Positions 16,632-25,678 are shown, numbered from the stretch's first letter. The stretch is DNA of 64,000 nucleotides from Bog-532 sp963824545 (GCA_963824545.1 CAWGPP010000012.1:114025-178024); one strand, 5' to 3'. Translations and numbers: made by a program. The notes: a model not told the origin generated them from the sequence alone.

Positions 16632-16842
16632 CAGACCCCCTCGCCGTGCTGCGCCGTGCTCCGAGTATGAGCCTGCGCGCGGCCGATCCCGGGGACATCG
16701 CCTCACCCGCGCGTTCACCTCGGATGCAGGACCCAGGCGTGCGCAGTAGCGGAACGTCTCCTCCGCGCCGTTGTCGGAGTTCCAGACGAAGATCAACATC
16801 GTCCGCGATACCGAGCTCATCGACGGCATCTGTCGCCTATCG

Positions 16843-16868
16843 CCGGGATTCACCTAGGTGAATCCCGG
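16843..16868. promoter_or_regulatory. 26-bp perfect palindrome, shared upstream element
   Basis: The two 13-base arms (CCGGGATTCACCT and its reverse complement) meet at the centre CCT/AGG with no loop. On the minus strand CCTAGGTGAA is followed after about four bases by GGCGATAGGCGA, pointing to the antiporter. On the plus strand it is followed by GAGGGCGATG, pointing to the gene at 17003. It fills part of a 371-bp gap that shows no other feature. Confidence 0.65.
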
Positions 16869-17002
16869 GAGAGGGCGATGTCGCCTGCATCAATCGCGGG
16901 CAGGCTCGTGCTCACGGGACACCCACGACCTGAATCCCGGCGTTCTGCCAGTACCGAAATCCGGGCGCACCTGCGGAGGGGTTCCGGGGAGAGCGAGATG
17001 AA

Positions 17003-17284
17003 ATGACGACCAGCATCGGATCGGCAAACATCGGATCGGCAAAGCCTGCCCCCTTCTCGGCAGCGGCGCGTCAGGCGCGCGAGGCGAAGCGACGGCAGCG
17101 TGTGATCAGGTTCGTCATGCTGGCTGCGGCGGCCCGTATGACAGTGGATAAGCGCACCCTGGTGGGCGTCCTCGTGCTTGCGCTCGGGGTGACCGCGGCG
17201 GCAAGCCTGGGGAACGAGCGCGGAACCCCCGGCTTGGACTGGTACATGACACATACGGGAGGCAAGAAGCGCCATTCGGCATAG
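17003..17284 (+). CDS. hypothetical small membrane protein
   Basis: This 93-residue reading frame has a basic N-terminal half (RQAREAKRRQRVIRF), one membrane helix at about residues 51-68 (TLVGVLVLALGVTAAAS) and a short tail, GTPGLDWYMTH. A ribosome binding site (GGGGAGAGCGAG) precedes the ATG at 17003. The palindromic element at 16843 lies 135 bp upstream. I do not recognise the family; the call rests on the ribosome binding site, the helix and codon use. Confidence 0.5.
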   Translation: MTTSIGSANIGSAKPAPFSAAARQAREAKRRQRVIRFVMLAAAARMTVDKRTLVGVLVLALGVTAAASLGNERGTPGLDWYMTHTGGKKRHSA

Positions 17285-17435
17285 GCACGAGCCGGTGGCT
17301 GCAGGCCGACGGCGTTGTCAGTGGCCGGCGTCGGGCCCGTCTGGGGAGGGAGGCGTGGGCCGTGCGAGTTCTTGCGGGGTGTCATCATCGCTCGGGGAGA
17401 ACGTGTCCGAGAGACGGAGCGCGCCGCGGCCCACC

Positions 17436-18920
17436 TCAGACGCCTTCGTGTGCGCTGATCCGGCCGGCGCGGGCCGCGTCGGTGAAGGCCTGATAGTCGC
17501 GCTCGTTCTGGTCGGCGTAGCGCTCGGAGAAGCCGGTGATCGACTCGTCGAACCGGTCACTGGTCCCAAGGTAGGCGGCGATCGCGACCGGATCGCCGGA
17601 CCGGGCGTGCGCACGCGCGAGCGTCCAGCCGCAGATGCGCGCGTAGAACGCCAGGCCCTCGGGCACCATCATCTCGACCTCTGCCGATCCCTTCATGTCA
17701 CGCAGCTGGCGCCAGTAGAAATAGCGGCCGGCCTGCTCGCCCTTGGACCAGCCCAGGAAGATGTCGCTGGAGGCCTGCATCAGCCGCTGCCCCTGCACGA
17801 CCCGCTCGCCGGGCTGGCGGTAGCGGCTCTTGGGCAGGTGATCTTCGAGCACCGAGGCGGTGGCCTCCTTCACCTGAAGGAACAGCGGATCGCCCTCGTC
17901 TTGGCCCTGCAGCAGCGCGATGAACGCGCGGGTGCCGACGCTGCCCACCCCTACGACCTTGCGGGCCATGTCTACTATCTCGAACCGTTCCAGCAACTGG
18001 CGTCTGTCCGCCTGCAGTGTCGCGCGGTACTCCTGGAACTGGTGGCGGATCATGTTCTGCAGCTCGTCGGGCGAGATCCCGTACATCGTGTGCAGCTCAC
18101 GGAACGGCACCACGACCGGGGGCATGCTGACGATCCGGTACCGGCCACCGGCCATCTCGCCGAGCTTGGACAGGGCCTGCAGGCTGTCCCGGGTGTGCGC
18201 CTTCTGCGCGGTCTTCATGCCGCGTCTGACCAGCTTCTCGGCCTCCTTCGGATCCTTCGCGGGCTTCGCGGCCTTCTTGTCCTTCGCCGTCCGCTTAGCA
18301 GCCTTGTCCTTCGCCATCTGCCGGGCCGCCCGGCGCATCGCGGTCTCCAGCTCATCCTCTTCCAGGCGCGCGTACCAGACATCCAGCGCGCGCATCCCGG
18401 CGAAGCCGGCCATCGCCTCCCGGTAGGCGGCCACGCACGTCATCGTCACCTCACGAGCTGTCGCCGTCGAGAAGCCGTTATTGCGGGCCGCGATCGTGAA
18501 GCTCGCCGCCAGCCGCTTCACGTCGTATTCGAACGGGCCCGGCAGCGTCTCATCGAAATCGTTGACGTCGAACAGCAGCATCCGCTCCGGCGAAGCGAAC
18601 AGGCCGAAATTCGACAAGTGCGCGTCACCGCACAGCTGGACCCCCAGGCCTGCCGTGGGGGAACCGGCCAGATCGGATGCCATGATCTTCGCCGATCCCC
18701 GGTAGAACGTGAACGGCGAGACCATCATCCGGCCATGCCGCACAGGCACCAGATCCGGCTCCCGGGTGGTGTTCTGCTCCTCCAGCAGCTTGACCGGATC
18801 AGGGCGGTCCGCGGCGGGCTCCCAACCGGCATGAGCCGGCGGCGGCGTGCGGTCCCGGGCCTGCTTGCCTCGTGCCCGGCGTTCCGCCAGGCTCAGATGC
18901 TCGACCCTCTGAACGGCCAT
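17436..18920 (-). CDS. DUF2252 family protein
   Basis: This 494-residue protein matches DUF2252, a family with a protein-kinase-like fold and unknown substrate. The motifs GDAHLSNFG, LFDVNDFDE and DVKRLAASF stand where a kinase would carry its catalytic and metal-binding aspartates. A lysine-rich segment (about residues 200-230, with KDKAAKRTAKDKKAAKPAK) interrupts the middle. The open frame reaches 19133, but the ATG at 18920 has GGAAGGAG at good spacing. It is divergent from the small-protein gene at 19141, and the shared element at 19078 lies between them. It probably belongs to the same stress-like group. Confidence 0.85.
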   Translation of the reverse strand: MAVQRVEHLSLAERRARGKQARDRTPPPAHAGWEPAADRPDPVKLLEEQNTTREPDLVPVRHGRMMVSPFTFYRGSAKIMASDLAGSPTAGLGVQLCGDAHLSNFGLFASPERMLLFDVNDFDETLPGPFEYDVKRLAASFTIAARNNGFSTATAREVTMTCVAAYREAMAGFAGMRALDVWYARLEEDELETAMRRAARQMAKDKAAKRTAKDKKAAKPAKDPKEAEKLVRRGMKTAQKAHTRDSLQALSKLGEMAGGRYRIVSMPPVVVPFRELHTMYGISPDELQNMIRHQFQEYRATLQADRRQLLERFEIVDMARKVVGVGSVGTRAFIALLQGQDEGDPLFLQVKEATASVLEDHLPKSRYRQPGERVVQGQRLMQASSDIFLGWSKGEQAGRYFYWRQLRDMKGSAEVEMMVPEGLAFYARICGWTLARAHARSGDPVAIAAYLGTSDRFDESITGFSERYADQNERDYQAFTDAARAGRISAHEGV

Positions 18921-19077
18921 CGGTCCGCTCCTTCCGCGTCTCTCGGCTCCGCTGTGATCAGGTGCCCGCCGGGGCGCGGCGCTATCGCCTGGCCGGGTGG
19001 CGTCACCATGGCTTCTCCAGCTCTGCCCACGAGTCTGCTCGTGACTGATGCGCCGAGCATCCCCCAGCCCGCAGGCT

Positions 19078-19106
19078 CCCCTAGGTGAAGGTGGGTGATA
19101 GGCGAT
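19078..19106 (+). promoter_or_regulatory. shared upstream element (CCTAGGTGAA type)
   Basis: CCCCTAGGTGAA, three bases, then GGGTGATAGGCGATG ends 34 bp before the ATG at 19141. Only the right half of the palindrome is exact here. The opposite strand gives CCTAGGGGAG followed by GGGGGATG towards the DUF2252 gene, so the site may serve both directions. Confidence 0.6.
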
Positions 19107-19140
19107 GCCGGCCTCGTCATAGGCGGGTGACACTCAGTGC

Positions 19141-19410
19141 ATGAACAGAGCTGTCGCCGGGCGCGCCGGGAGGAAGCCGATCCGTTACCGGATCGTGGTC
19201 CGCGGCGAGATGGTGGCGTCCTGTACACATGCCGGGCCATTGGAGGGCCTGTCGGTGCGCATCGAGGACGGCTTCTCCGTGATCACCGGCGAGATAATCG
19301 ACCAGCCGCAATTGCACGGAATCCTCAACTGGCTGGGCGGACGCGGGATCGAGATCGTGAGCCTGACGCCCGCCGACGATTCCGGAAACACCAAGAATAT
19401 TGACCGCTAA
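19141..19410 (+). CDS. small conserved protein, paralogue of the product at 14831
   Basis: This 89-residue protein shares the core RYRIVVRGE, GPLEGLSVR, GEIIDQPQLHGILNWL and GIEIVSL with the product at 14831-15094, and its N-terminus MNRAVAGRAG is nearly the same. The family is common in actinobacteria and has no known function. Its ATG lies 34 bp after the end of a shared CCTAGGTGAA element. Divergent from the DUF2252 gene. Confidence 0.75.
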   Translation: MNRAVAGRAGRKPIRYRIVVRGEMVASCTHAGPLEGLSVRIEDGFSVITGEIIDQPQLHGILNWLGGRGIEIVSLTPADDSGNTKNIDR

Positions 19411-19751
19411 ACGGAGAGCCGCGGGCCGGGGCACCCCAGTTGGCGTGATGAGCATGTGCCGCCTGCTGCCCCATCCCAAGGAGCAGGTTCCCGCCGTAGC
19501 AGTCTGGGAACCGCCCAGGCAGCAAGCTAGAAGGTAGCGCACAGTGCTGACTCGTCGGAGTGGGCTGGCTGCCCCCGGCGGTCCGAGCAGGGCCATCCCG
19601 AGGAAGGCCGCGATCGACAGAGCGAACTCGGTCTTGCGCTGCTACCGGAGCCGGACCGTGCCGGGTAATCACGGCACCGGGCCGTGGAAGATCACGGTAG
19701 GCGCGGTCCGCAACGGCTTGCCGGCGTTATCGCCATCGAAGTGGACAGCGT
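19411..19751. other. intergenic region without a supported gene
   Basis: Between the small protein and the next shared element I see no coding signal. Short frames exist on both strands but none has a ribosome binding site or a recognisable product. A run such as AAGGAGCAGG near 19480 has no credible start after it. Confidence 0.4.
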
Positions 19752-19781
19752 CACCTAGGTGAACGAGGGTGATGGGCGATG
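19752..19781 (+). promoter_or_regulatory. shared upstream element (CACCTAGGTGAA)
   Basis: CACCTAGGTGAA, three bases, then GGGTGATGGGCGATG ends about 60 bp before the ATG at 19842. It is the closest copy to the consensus. The 12-base core TCACCTAGGTGA is palindromic. Confidence 0.65.
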
Positions 19782-19841
19782 TCCGCCGTGTGATGAGCAG
19801 ACGATACTGGGCGCGCGTGAACAACAGAGAGGAGTCAGACC

Positions 19842-20156
19842 ATGGCCAAAGGAGATACCCCGGTGCTGGATGCGCTGGCTGACATCAACGCGGTGTCGTT
19901 GGAGCGGACCGAGCTGGACCCGGCGTCGCTGATTCTCGTCCGGCTCGCAGCCCTCATCGCGGTGGATGCTCCGGTTTCGTCGTACCTGCTTCACCTCGGG
20001 CCCGCCGCGGACGTCGGCGTGACCCTGGATCAGGCCCAGGACGTTCTTGTCGCGGTGGCGCCGATCGTCGGCACCCCCCGGACGGCGGCGGCGGCCGCCA
20101 AGATCGTCGAGGCGCTCGGCCTGGCGATTGACATAGCGGAGTCCCAGGGGGCCTGA
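19842..20156 (+). CDS. carboxymuconolactone decarboxylase (CMD)-like protein
   Basis: This 104-residue helical protein resembles the CMD/AhpD-like family (LDPASLILVRLAALIAVDAP, then LGPAADVGVTLDQAQDVLVAVAPIVG). It lacks the CxxC pair of AhpD peroxidases, so I do not claim peroxidase activity. The start has a good ribosome binding site (GAGAGGAGTC). The shared palindromic element lies 60 bp upstream. Proteins of this type often accompany stress genes in actinobacteria. Confidence 0.8.
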   Translation: MAKGDTPVLDALADINAVSLERTELDPASLILVRLAALIAVDAPVSSYLLHLGPAADVGVTLDQAQDVLVAVAPIVGTPRTAAAAAKIVEALGLAIDIAESQGA

Positions 20157-20321
20157 CCTTCCGAGCATCGCCGCCGCGCCTACCCGGAGTGCGGCGGCGA
20201 TGTCCGCCGGCGCCCATGCCTGCGACCTGAGTCAGCCTCCAGGAGGATGTTCCGCGAAACGTACGCGGTGTCCAAAGCGTACGCCGAAGCGCGTGCCCAG
20301 CACGGCTCTGTCTTCAGCGCG

Positions 20322-20864
20322 TCATTTTGGCTTGCGCGGCCCCTGCCGCTGCCGTCCGAGGTTCACCGCGCCGAGGACGGCTCTGGCGCCGAAGCCAAGC
20401 AGGATGAGGTCGAGGAGCATCTGTGCAGTGACGATCAGCCGGGCGGCGTCGGTCTTGGCGGTGATGTCGCCGAACCCGACGGTTGAGAATATTGTCATGC
20501 TGAAATACAGGGCGCCGGTGCGGGTCATCGGCTGGCTGAAGTAGCCGCTGTGTGTCCGTGCGGCGAGGTAGTAGGTGGCGGCGAACACGAGGATGTAGAG
20601 CGGTACCACGGCGGCTAGCGTGTTGATCGCGCGCAGGCCCGGGTAGTCCGATTGGGTGATCTGCCGTAGCCGCCAGGTGGCTAGGGCAGCAAAGACGGCC
20701 AGGCACACTGTCAGTAGCAGCACCGTATGCGTATCCAGGGCGGTGTCCATCGGCACGACGTAGTACAAGACCACCAGCAGGGTGGCGGTCAGCAGCGCCC
20801 GCAGCAATGTTCGCACGATGATTGAGCGGCGCAGTCGGGGGGTCGTCTCCTCCAGGCTCGGCAT
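20322..20864 (-). CDS. two-pore-domain-like potassium channel protein
   Basis: This protein of about 180 residues has four hydrophobic segments. A pore loop with the potassium selectivity signature TVGFGD stands between the last two, in YFSMTIFSTVGFGDITAK. It resembles small bacterial ion-channel proteins of the Ion_trans_2 family and should pass K+ across the cell membrane. An earlier ATG at 20882 is in frame, but GAGGGGGAG sits five bases before the ATG at 20864, which I prefer. It is followed on the same strand, across 180 bp, by the large membrane protein gene at 21063-22547. Confidence 0.85.
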   Translation of the reverse strand: MPSLEETTPRLRRSIIVRTLLRALLTATLLVVLYYVVPMDTALDTHTVLLLTVCLAVFAALATWRLRQITQSDYPGLRAINTLAAVVPLYILVFAATYYLAARTHSGYFSQPMTRTGALYFSMTIFSTVGFGDITAKTDAARLIVTAQMLLDLILLGFGARAVLGAVNLGRQRQGPRKPK

Positions 20865-21062
20865 CGTCTCCCCCTCGGTCATTGACCAGTGCTTGTTCCC
20901 TCCGCAGCGGGGCCGGCCCCGTCAGCCGTGCCCGCCAGGGCGGCCGCCGGTCCGGTGAGGGCGGGTGCCGGTGAGGGCTGCGGCAGCCACCGTGAGAGCC
21001 TGGTTCCCGCCACATAGCCAGCTCCGTCCGGCCCGGGAGGTGGGCTCCCTCGGGCCGGGAGG

Positions 21063-22547
21063 TCAGCCTGAATGCGAGACCCCGCCGGTGGCGCTGCCAC
21101 CCGGGCCGTGGGCGGCTGGTTGTGCCGGTGGCGGGATGCTGGGGGGCGCGGGAGGTGGGGTGGTCGGCTTTGGCTGGCGCAGCCGGTGCAAACCGTACTC
21201 ATAGAGGGCGAGCAGGGCGGCGATGATGAGCAGGCCGACCCAGTTGACGCTGAATATCAGCAGCGCCAGCGCCGCGATCACGGCGCCGCCGATGCGCAAC
21301 AGGTCGAGGTGACGGCGGATCCAGGCGACCGTTACGTCGCTGGTGGCGTGGCCGGCCAGCGCTGATGCCAGGTCGGCGATGGCCCGGGCGGCGTGGCGGA
21401 CCCAGGACCGGAGCGCGACGGCCCAGCGGTAGGGGCCGGACAGCAGCGCCAGGACGGCGAGGATGAGGCCGCCGATCAGGAACCACAGGGTGACGGTGAA
21501 CAGGCCGTGCAGAACCTGGCCGGTGATCACCGTGAGCGCTGCCTGGTTGGCGGGCTTGGCCTTGGCGGTGAGGTCGGACTGGAGCCAGTACATGGCGCGC
21601 CGGATGACGATCAGCCCGAGCATGCCGCAGGCGGTCAACTGCAGCAGGGTGCGGCGCCGCCGGGGTGAGGCCCACAGCGCGCCGGCGAACACCAGGGGCG
21701 TGACGATCAGCAGGAGCAGCACCAGGCGATTGAAGGCGCGGTAGGCGTGCTGTGCGCTGGTCAACGTCGATGCCGGGAACAGCGGGATCTGTCCGCAGGT
21801 CGCCGGGAGCGGCCGCCCGATCGCCGTGCCGATCTTCTGGCACGCAGCGGCCGGCGCGGTGTTGCCGCTGATGGTGGGCAGGGTGATGTTCTTGCCGAAC
21901 AGCGCGGACGCCCGGGTCTGCACGTCCTTGAGCGCCGCGTTCAGCAGCGGCACCAGATTGAGCACCACCTGGCCGTTAGTGGTCTGGACCGCCTTGCTGT
22001 CGCCGTTGAGCACGCTGATGAGCTGGGCGTGGGAAAACTGGTTCGCCGTTACCCACAGTTGCTGGAATTTCGGGCTGGCGAGAATCTTGTTGATGCCCTG
22101 CTGCAGGTATCCCTTGACCCCGTTGCTCAGCGGGCCGGCCAGCTTGGCCGCCTTGGGCGGGAGCGCGTTGGCGATGACCTGCTGCGGATTCAGGGCGGCA
22201 TAGACCTCGTTGGTGATCTCCGTGCTCACGGCGGCCTGCACGACCGGGCTCGCGGCGATCGGGGTCACCGTGGCCACGTAGGCGTCGGTGTTGACCACGG
22301 TGCGGTGGGCCCAGGTCGCGGTGATCGTCACGGGAAGCAAGATCGAGAAAAGGACTACCAGCACGACGGCCGTTATCCGCCGGGCGCGCGCCCGGCGGGC
22401 GCGCCGCCGCCCTTCCTTATCCAGCGCGGAAACCGCCGCATCACGCTCAGCGCGCAACCGGGCGACCTCTTCATCAGCTTCCGGCGCGCCGGCCGGACCG
22501 TCTGGCACTGGCACTGGCCCGGTGCCCGGTGACTTCGCTCCGCTCAT
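21063..22547 (-). CDS. multi-pass membrane protein, unknown function
   Basis: This 494-residue protein has an acidic and basic N-terminus with a short coiled coil (EVARLRAERDAAVSALDKEG) and a first helix at about residues 58-80. A large external domain follows (about 85-265, starting WAHRTVVNTDAYVATVTPIA), then several more helices in the C-terminal half and a Pro-rich tail. The external part resembles hypothetical actinobacterial membrane proteins without known role. AAGGA lies before the ATG at 22547. A 36-bp perfect palindrome carrying the shared element begins about 130 bp upstream. Confidence 0.8.
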   Translation of the reverse strand: MSGAKSPGTGPVPVPDGPAGAPEADEEVARLRAERDAAVSALDKEGRRRARRARARRITAVVLVVLFSILLPVTITATWAHRTVVNTDAYVATVTPIAASPVVQAAVSTEITNEVYAALNPQQVIANALPPKAAKLAGPLSNGVKGYLQQGINKILASPKFQQLWVTANQFSHAQLISVLNGDSKAVQTTNGQVVLNLVPLLNAALKDVQTRASALFGKNITLPTISGNTAPAAACQKIGTAIGRPLPATCGQIPLFPASTLTSAQHAYRAFNRLVLLLLIVTPLVFAGALWASPRRRRTLLQLTACGMLGLIVIRRAMYWLQSDLTAKAKPANQAALTVITGQVLHGLFTVTLWFLIGGLILAVLALLSGPYRWAVALRSWVRHAARAIADLASALAGHATSDVTVAWIRRHLDLLRIGGAVIAALALLIFSVNWVGLLIIAALLALYEYGLHRLRQPKPTTPPPAPPSIPPPAQPAAHGPGGSATGGVSHSG

Positions 22548-22680
22548 GCCTGGTGATCCTTCGCGCTAGCTGGTGTGTACCCGATCGCGGACTAAGAGTC
22601 AGCCGCCGCCTGGCGTGCCCGGGGCAACTCTTTCGGTCACCCGTGGAGTGTCGCCCGCTCGTCGCCGGGCTCGCATCGCC

Positions 22681-22716
22681 CATCGCCCGGATTCACCTAG
22701 GTGAATCCGGGCGATG
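22681..22716. promoter_or_regulatory. 36-bp perfect palindrome, shared upstream element
   Basis: Two 18-base arms, each ending in the centre CCT/AGG, are exact reverse complements from 22681 to 22716. On the minus strand CCTAGGTGAA, three bases, then GGGCGATGGGCGATG points to the membrane protein gene. It lies in a 326-bp gap before ftsK that has no other clear feature. It could bind a dimeric regulator or form a cruciform. Confidence 0.7.
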
Positions 22717-22873
22717 CCAGCGACGGGCGCGCGCCGTGACGGCCCCGCGCCGTGAGCGGCCTGCGCAGCGGCCGGCCCACCCGGCGGAAGTGCGGGTTAG
22801 CCAGCGGCGAAATGCGGCGACACGCCTACGCGGGTTCTTCGGCCTGCGGGGCTTATTCGTTAGCGTGGTCATC

Positions 22874-25678
22874 ATGGCCACCCGTGCGCCCAAGGGTTTC
22901 ACCCGCCCGCGCGGCGAGAGTTCCGCTGACGTCCGTGCGGAGCCGGATCGGGCTGCCCAGCGTAAACCACGTACCTCGTCGGGACGTCCCGCTCAATCCC
23001 GTTCGGGATCGAACTCAGCGCGCCGGGGCAGCTCATCCGCCAACCGCAGCCCGCGCAACGGCAGGAAACGGCCCGCCAAACGCACCAGGGGACGGCGCCC
23101 GCCGGCGAAGCCCGCCACCCGTGACCCCATCGTGATCCTGATTCAGTGGATCGGGCACGCGCTCGCCGCGGCGTGGATGGTGGTGGCCGGCACCGCGGGG
23201 TTCACCGCGCGGCGGTTCGGGAACGGCGCCCGCGACCTTGATCCCGAGCACCGCCGGGACGGGGTCGGCCTGCTGTGGCTGGCCATCGGCATCGTGCTCG
23301 CGGCCAGCATCTGGTGGCGGATGGGCAACCCCGTCGGCCGGTCCATCTCCGCGTTCATGCACGGCGCGGCCGGCTCCGCGGCCTGGCTGACCCCCGTGCT
23401 CGCGGTCCTGATCTCCTGGCGCTACCTGCGTCACCCCGACCGGAACTCCGATACCGGGCGCGTCGTCATCGGCTGGGCCGCGCTCAGCATCGGCGTGCTC
23501 GGCCTGGTGCATATCGCCAACGGCACGCCCGCGCCCTCCGACGGCGCCGAGGCCATGCGGCACGCCGGCGGCCTGGTCGGGTTCGCCGCGTCCGCCCCGC
23601 TCGCCAAGGTGCTGACGGCGTGGGTCGCCGCGCCGATCCTCGCGCTGCTCGCGGGCTTCGGCATCCTGGTGATCACTGGCACCCCGGTGCACCGGATCCC
23701 GGAGCGGATGGAAGAAGCTCGCGAGTTCTTCGGCCGCCGGACCCGGGTCCTCGGTGACGGCGAGGACTATGGCGAGGAGCTGGACGAGGACGGCGCGGCG
23801 GGCGGCGAACTGACGGGCGGCGGCAAGCGCATCCGCGGCCAGCTCTCCCGGGCCCGGCGCGGCGCCCGCGCGGCGATCGAGGGCGGCGACCGGATCAAGC
23901 CGTACGACTCGCCGGTGCTGACCCCGGACAAACGGCCGGGCCGCGGGCCCCTGGAAGACCCCGCCGCCGGCCTCGGCGGCGACGGCCCGGCGCCCGCGCC
24001 CGCGGGGACCGCCGGCCCGGAAACCGACGAGGGGTTGCTTGAGGCGCTCGGCTTCCTGCCGGGCACGCCGGGCACCTCCGCCGGCGACGATCCCGGTGAC
24101 GGTGCCGCGGCCGGGCACTCCGGGACCGTGCCGCCCGCGTCCCAGCCGGTGAAGCCGCCGGCTCCGCACGAGCCCTTTCGGCGGCCGGAGCAGCTGACGC
24201 TCACCGGCGCGACCGACGGCAGTTATACGCTTCCCCCGGCCGCGCTGCTGCGCCCCGGTTCCGCGCCGAAGGCCCGGACCAAGGCGAACGACACCATGGT
24301 CGCGGCGCTGTCCGAGGTGCTGGAACAGTTCAATGTGGACGCGCAGGTCACCGGGTTCGCCCGGGGGCCCACGGTGACCCGGTATGAGATCGAGCTGGGT
24401 CCCGCGGTCAAGGTCGAGCGGGTCACCGCGCTGAGCAAGAACATCTCCTACGCGGTCAAGAGCGCCGAGGTGCGGATCATCTCCCCGATCCCCGGCAAGT
24501 CCGCGATCGGGGTGGAGATCCCGAACCTGGACAAGGAGATCGTCAGCCTCGGTGATGTGCTGAAGTCGCAGGTGGCGATCACCGACCACCATCCGATGGT
24601 GGTCGGGCTTGGCAAGGACGTCGAAGGCCACACGGTGGTCGCGAACGTGGCCAAGATGCCTCATATGCTCATAGCCGGAGCAACTGGGTCAGGGAAAAGT
24701 GTTTGCATAAATGGGCTGATCACGTCGGTGCTGACCCGCGCCACCCCGGATGAGGTCCGGATGATCCTGGTTGACCCCAAGCGGGTCGAGCTCAGCATCT
24801 ACGAGGGCATCCCGCACCTGATCACGCCGATCATCACCAACCCCAAGAAGGCGGCCGAAGCGCTGGACTGGGTGGTAGGGGAGATGGAGCGGCGCTACGA
24901 CGACCTGGCCGCCTCCGGGTTCCGGCACGTCGACGACTTCAACAAGGCGGTGCGGGCCGGCAAGCTGACCGCGCCCCCGGCCAGCGAGCGCGTCTACCGG
25001 CCCTACCCCTACCTGCTGGCCATCGTGGACGAATTGGCCGACCTGATGATGGTCGCGCCGCGCGACGTGGAGGATTCCGTCGTCCGGATCACCCAGCTCG
25101 CCCGGGCCGCCGGCATCCACCTCGTGCTGGCCACCCAGCGGCCGAGCGTGGACGTGGTAACCGGGCTGATCAAGGCCAACGTGCCGTCCCGGCTCGCGTT
25201 CGCCACCTCCAGCCTCACCGACAGCCGGGTTGTGCTGGACCAGCCCGGCGCGGAGAAGCTGGTTGGGCAGGGTGACGCGCTGTTCCTGCCTATGGGCGCC
25301 AGCAAGCCGATGCGGCTGCAGAACGCGTTCGTCTCGGAGAAGGAAATCCGGGATATCGTCGCTCACTGCAAGAAGCAGGCCGAGCCGGAGTACCGCGAGG
25401 ACGTTGCCGTCGCACCCGAGCGGTCCCGGGAACTCGACTCCGACATCGGCGACGACCTTGAGCTGCTGGTCCAGGCGGCGGAGCTGATCGTCAGCACCCA
25501 GTTCGGGTCCACGTCGATGCTCCAGCGCAAGCTGCGGGTCGGGTTCGCCAAGGCCTGGCTGATGGACCTGCTGGAAAGCCGCGGCATCGTCGGGCCCAGC
25601 GAGGGTTCCAAAGCGCGAGATGTCCTCATCAAGCCCGACGAACTGGGTGAGGTGCTGACCGGCCTTCGCGGTGAATAG
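22874..25678 (+). CDS. ftsK: DNA translocase FtsK
   Basis: This 934-residue translocase pumps chromosome ends across the septum. A basic N-terminal tail is followed by four membrane helices (about residues 90-275), an acidic/Pro-rich linker, and a motor domain with Walker A GATGSGKS (602-609) and Walker B YLLAIVDELADLMM. The gamma winged helix is at the C-terminus (LLVQAAELIVSTQFGSTSML, ending in LRGE). The open frame extends upstream to 22529, but the start at ATG 22874 (MATRAPKGF) is where FtsK-like sequence begins. The Walker A codons are unusually A/T-rich for this genome. Confidence 0.95.
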   Translation: MATRAPKGFTRPRGESSADVRAEPDRAAQRKPRTSSGRPAQSRSGSNSARRGSSSANRSPRNGRKRPAKRTRGRRPPAKPATRDPIVILIQWIGHALAAAWMVVAGTAGFTARRFGNGARDLDPEHRRDGVGLLWLAIGIVLAASIWWRMGNPVGRSISAFMHGAAGSAAWLTPVLAVLISWRYLRHPDRNSDTGRVVIGWAALSIGVLGLVHIANGTPAPSDGAEAMRHAGGLVGFAASAPLAKVLTAWVAAPILALLAGFGILVITGTPVHRIPERMEEAREFFGRRTRVLGDGEDYGEELDEDGAAGGELTGGGKRIRGQLSRARRGARAAIEGGDRIKPYDSPVLTPDKRPGRGPLEDPAAGLGGDGPAPAPAGTAGPETDEGLLEALGFLPGTPGTSAGDDPGDGAAAGHSGTVPPASQPVKPPAPHEPFRRPEQLTLTGATDGSYTLPPAALLRPGSAPKARTKANDTMVAALSEVLEQFNVDAQVTGFARGPTVTRYEIELGPAVKVERVTALSKNISYAVKSAEVRIISPIPGKSAIGVEIPNLDKEIVSLGDVLKSQVAITDHHPMVVGLGKDVEGHTVVANVAKMPHMLIAGATGSGKSVCINGLITSVLTRATPDEVRMILVDPKRVELSIYEGIPHLITPIITNPKKAAEALDWVVGEMERRYDDLAASGFRHVDDFNKAVRAGKLTAPPASERVYRPYPYLLAIVDELADLMMVAPRDVEDSVVRITQLARAAGIHLVLATQRPSVDVVTGLIKANVPSRLAFATSSLTDSRVVLDQPGAEKLVGQGDALFLPMGASKPMRLQNAFVSEKEIRDIVAHCKKQAEPEYREDVAVAPERSRELDSDIGDDLELLVQAAELIVSTQFGSTSMLQRKLRVGFAKAWLMDLLESRGIVGPSEGSKARDVLIKPDELGEVLTGLRGE

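Noticed and set aside
15366..16670. 434-codon plus-strand frame
   Set aside because: It is antisense to the Na+/H+ antiporter, whose membrane helices and motifs are clear.
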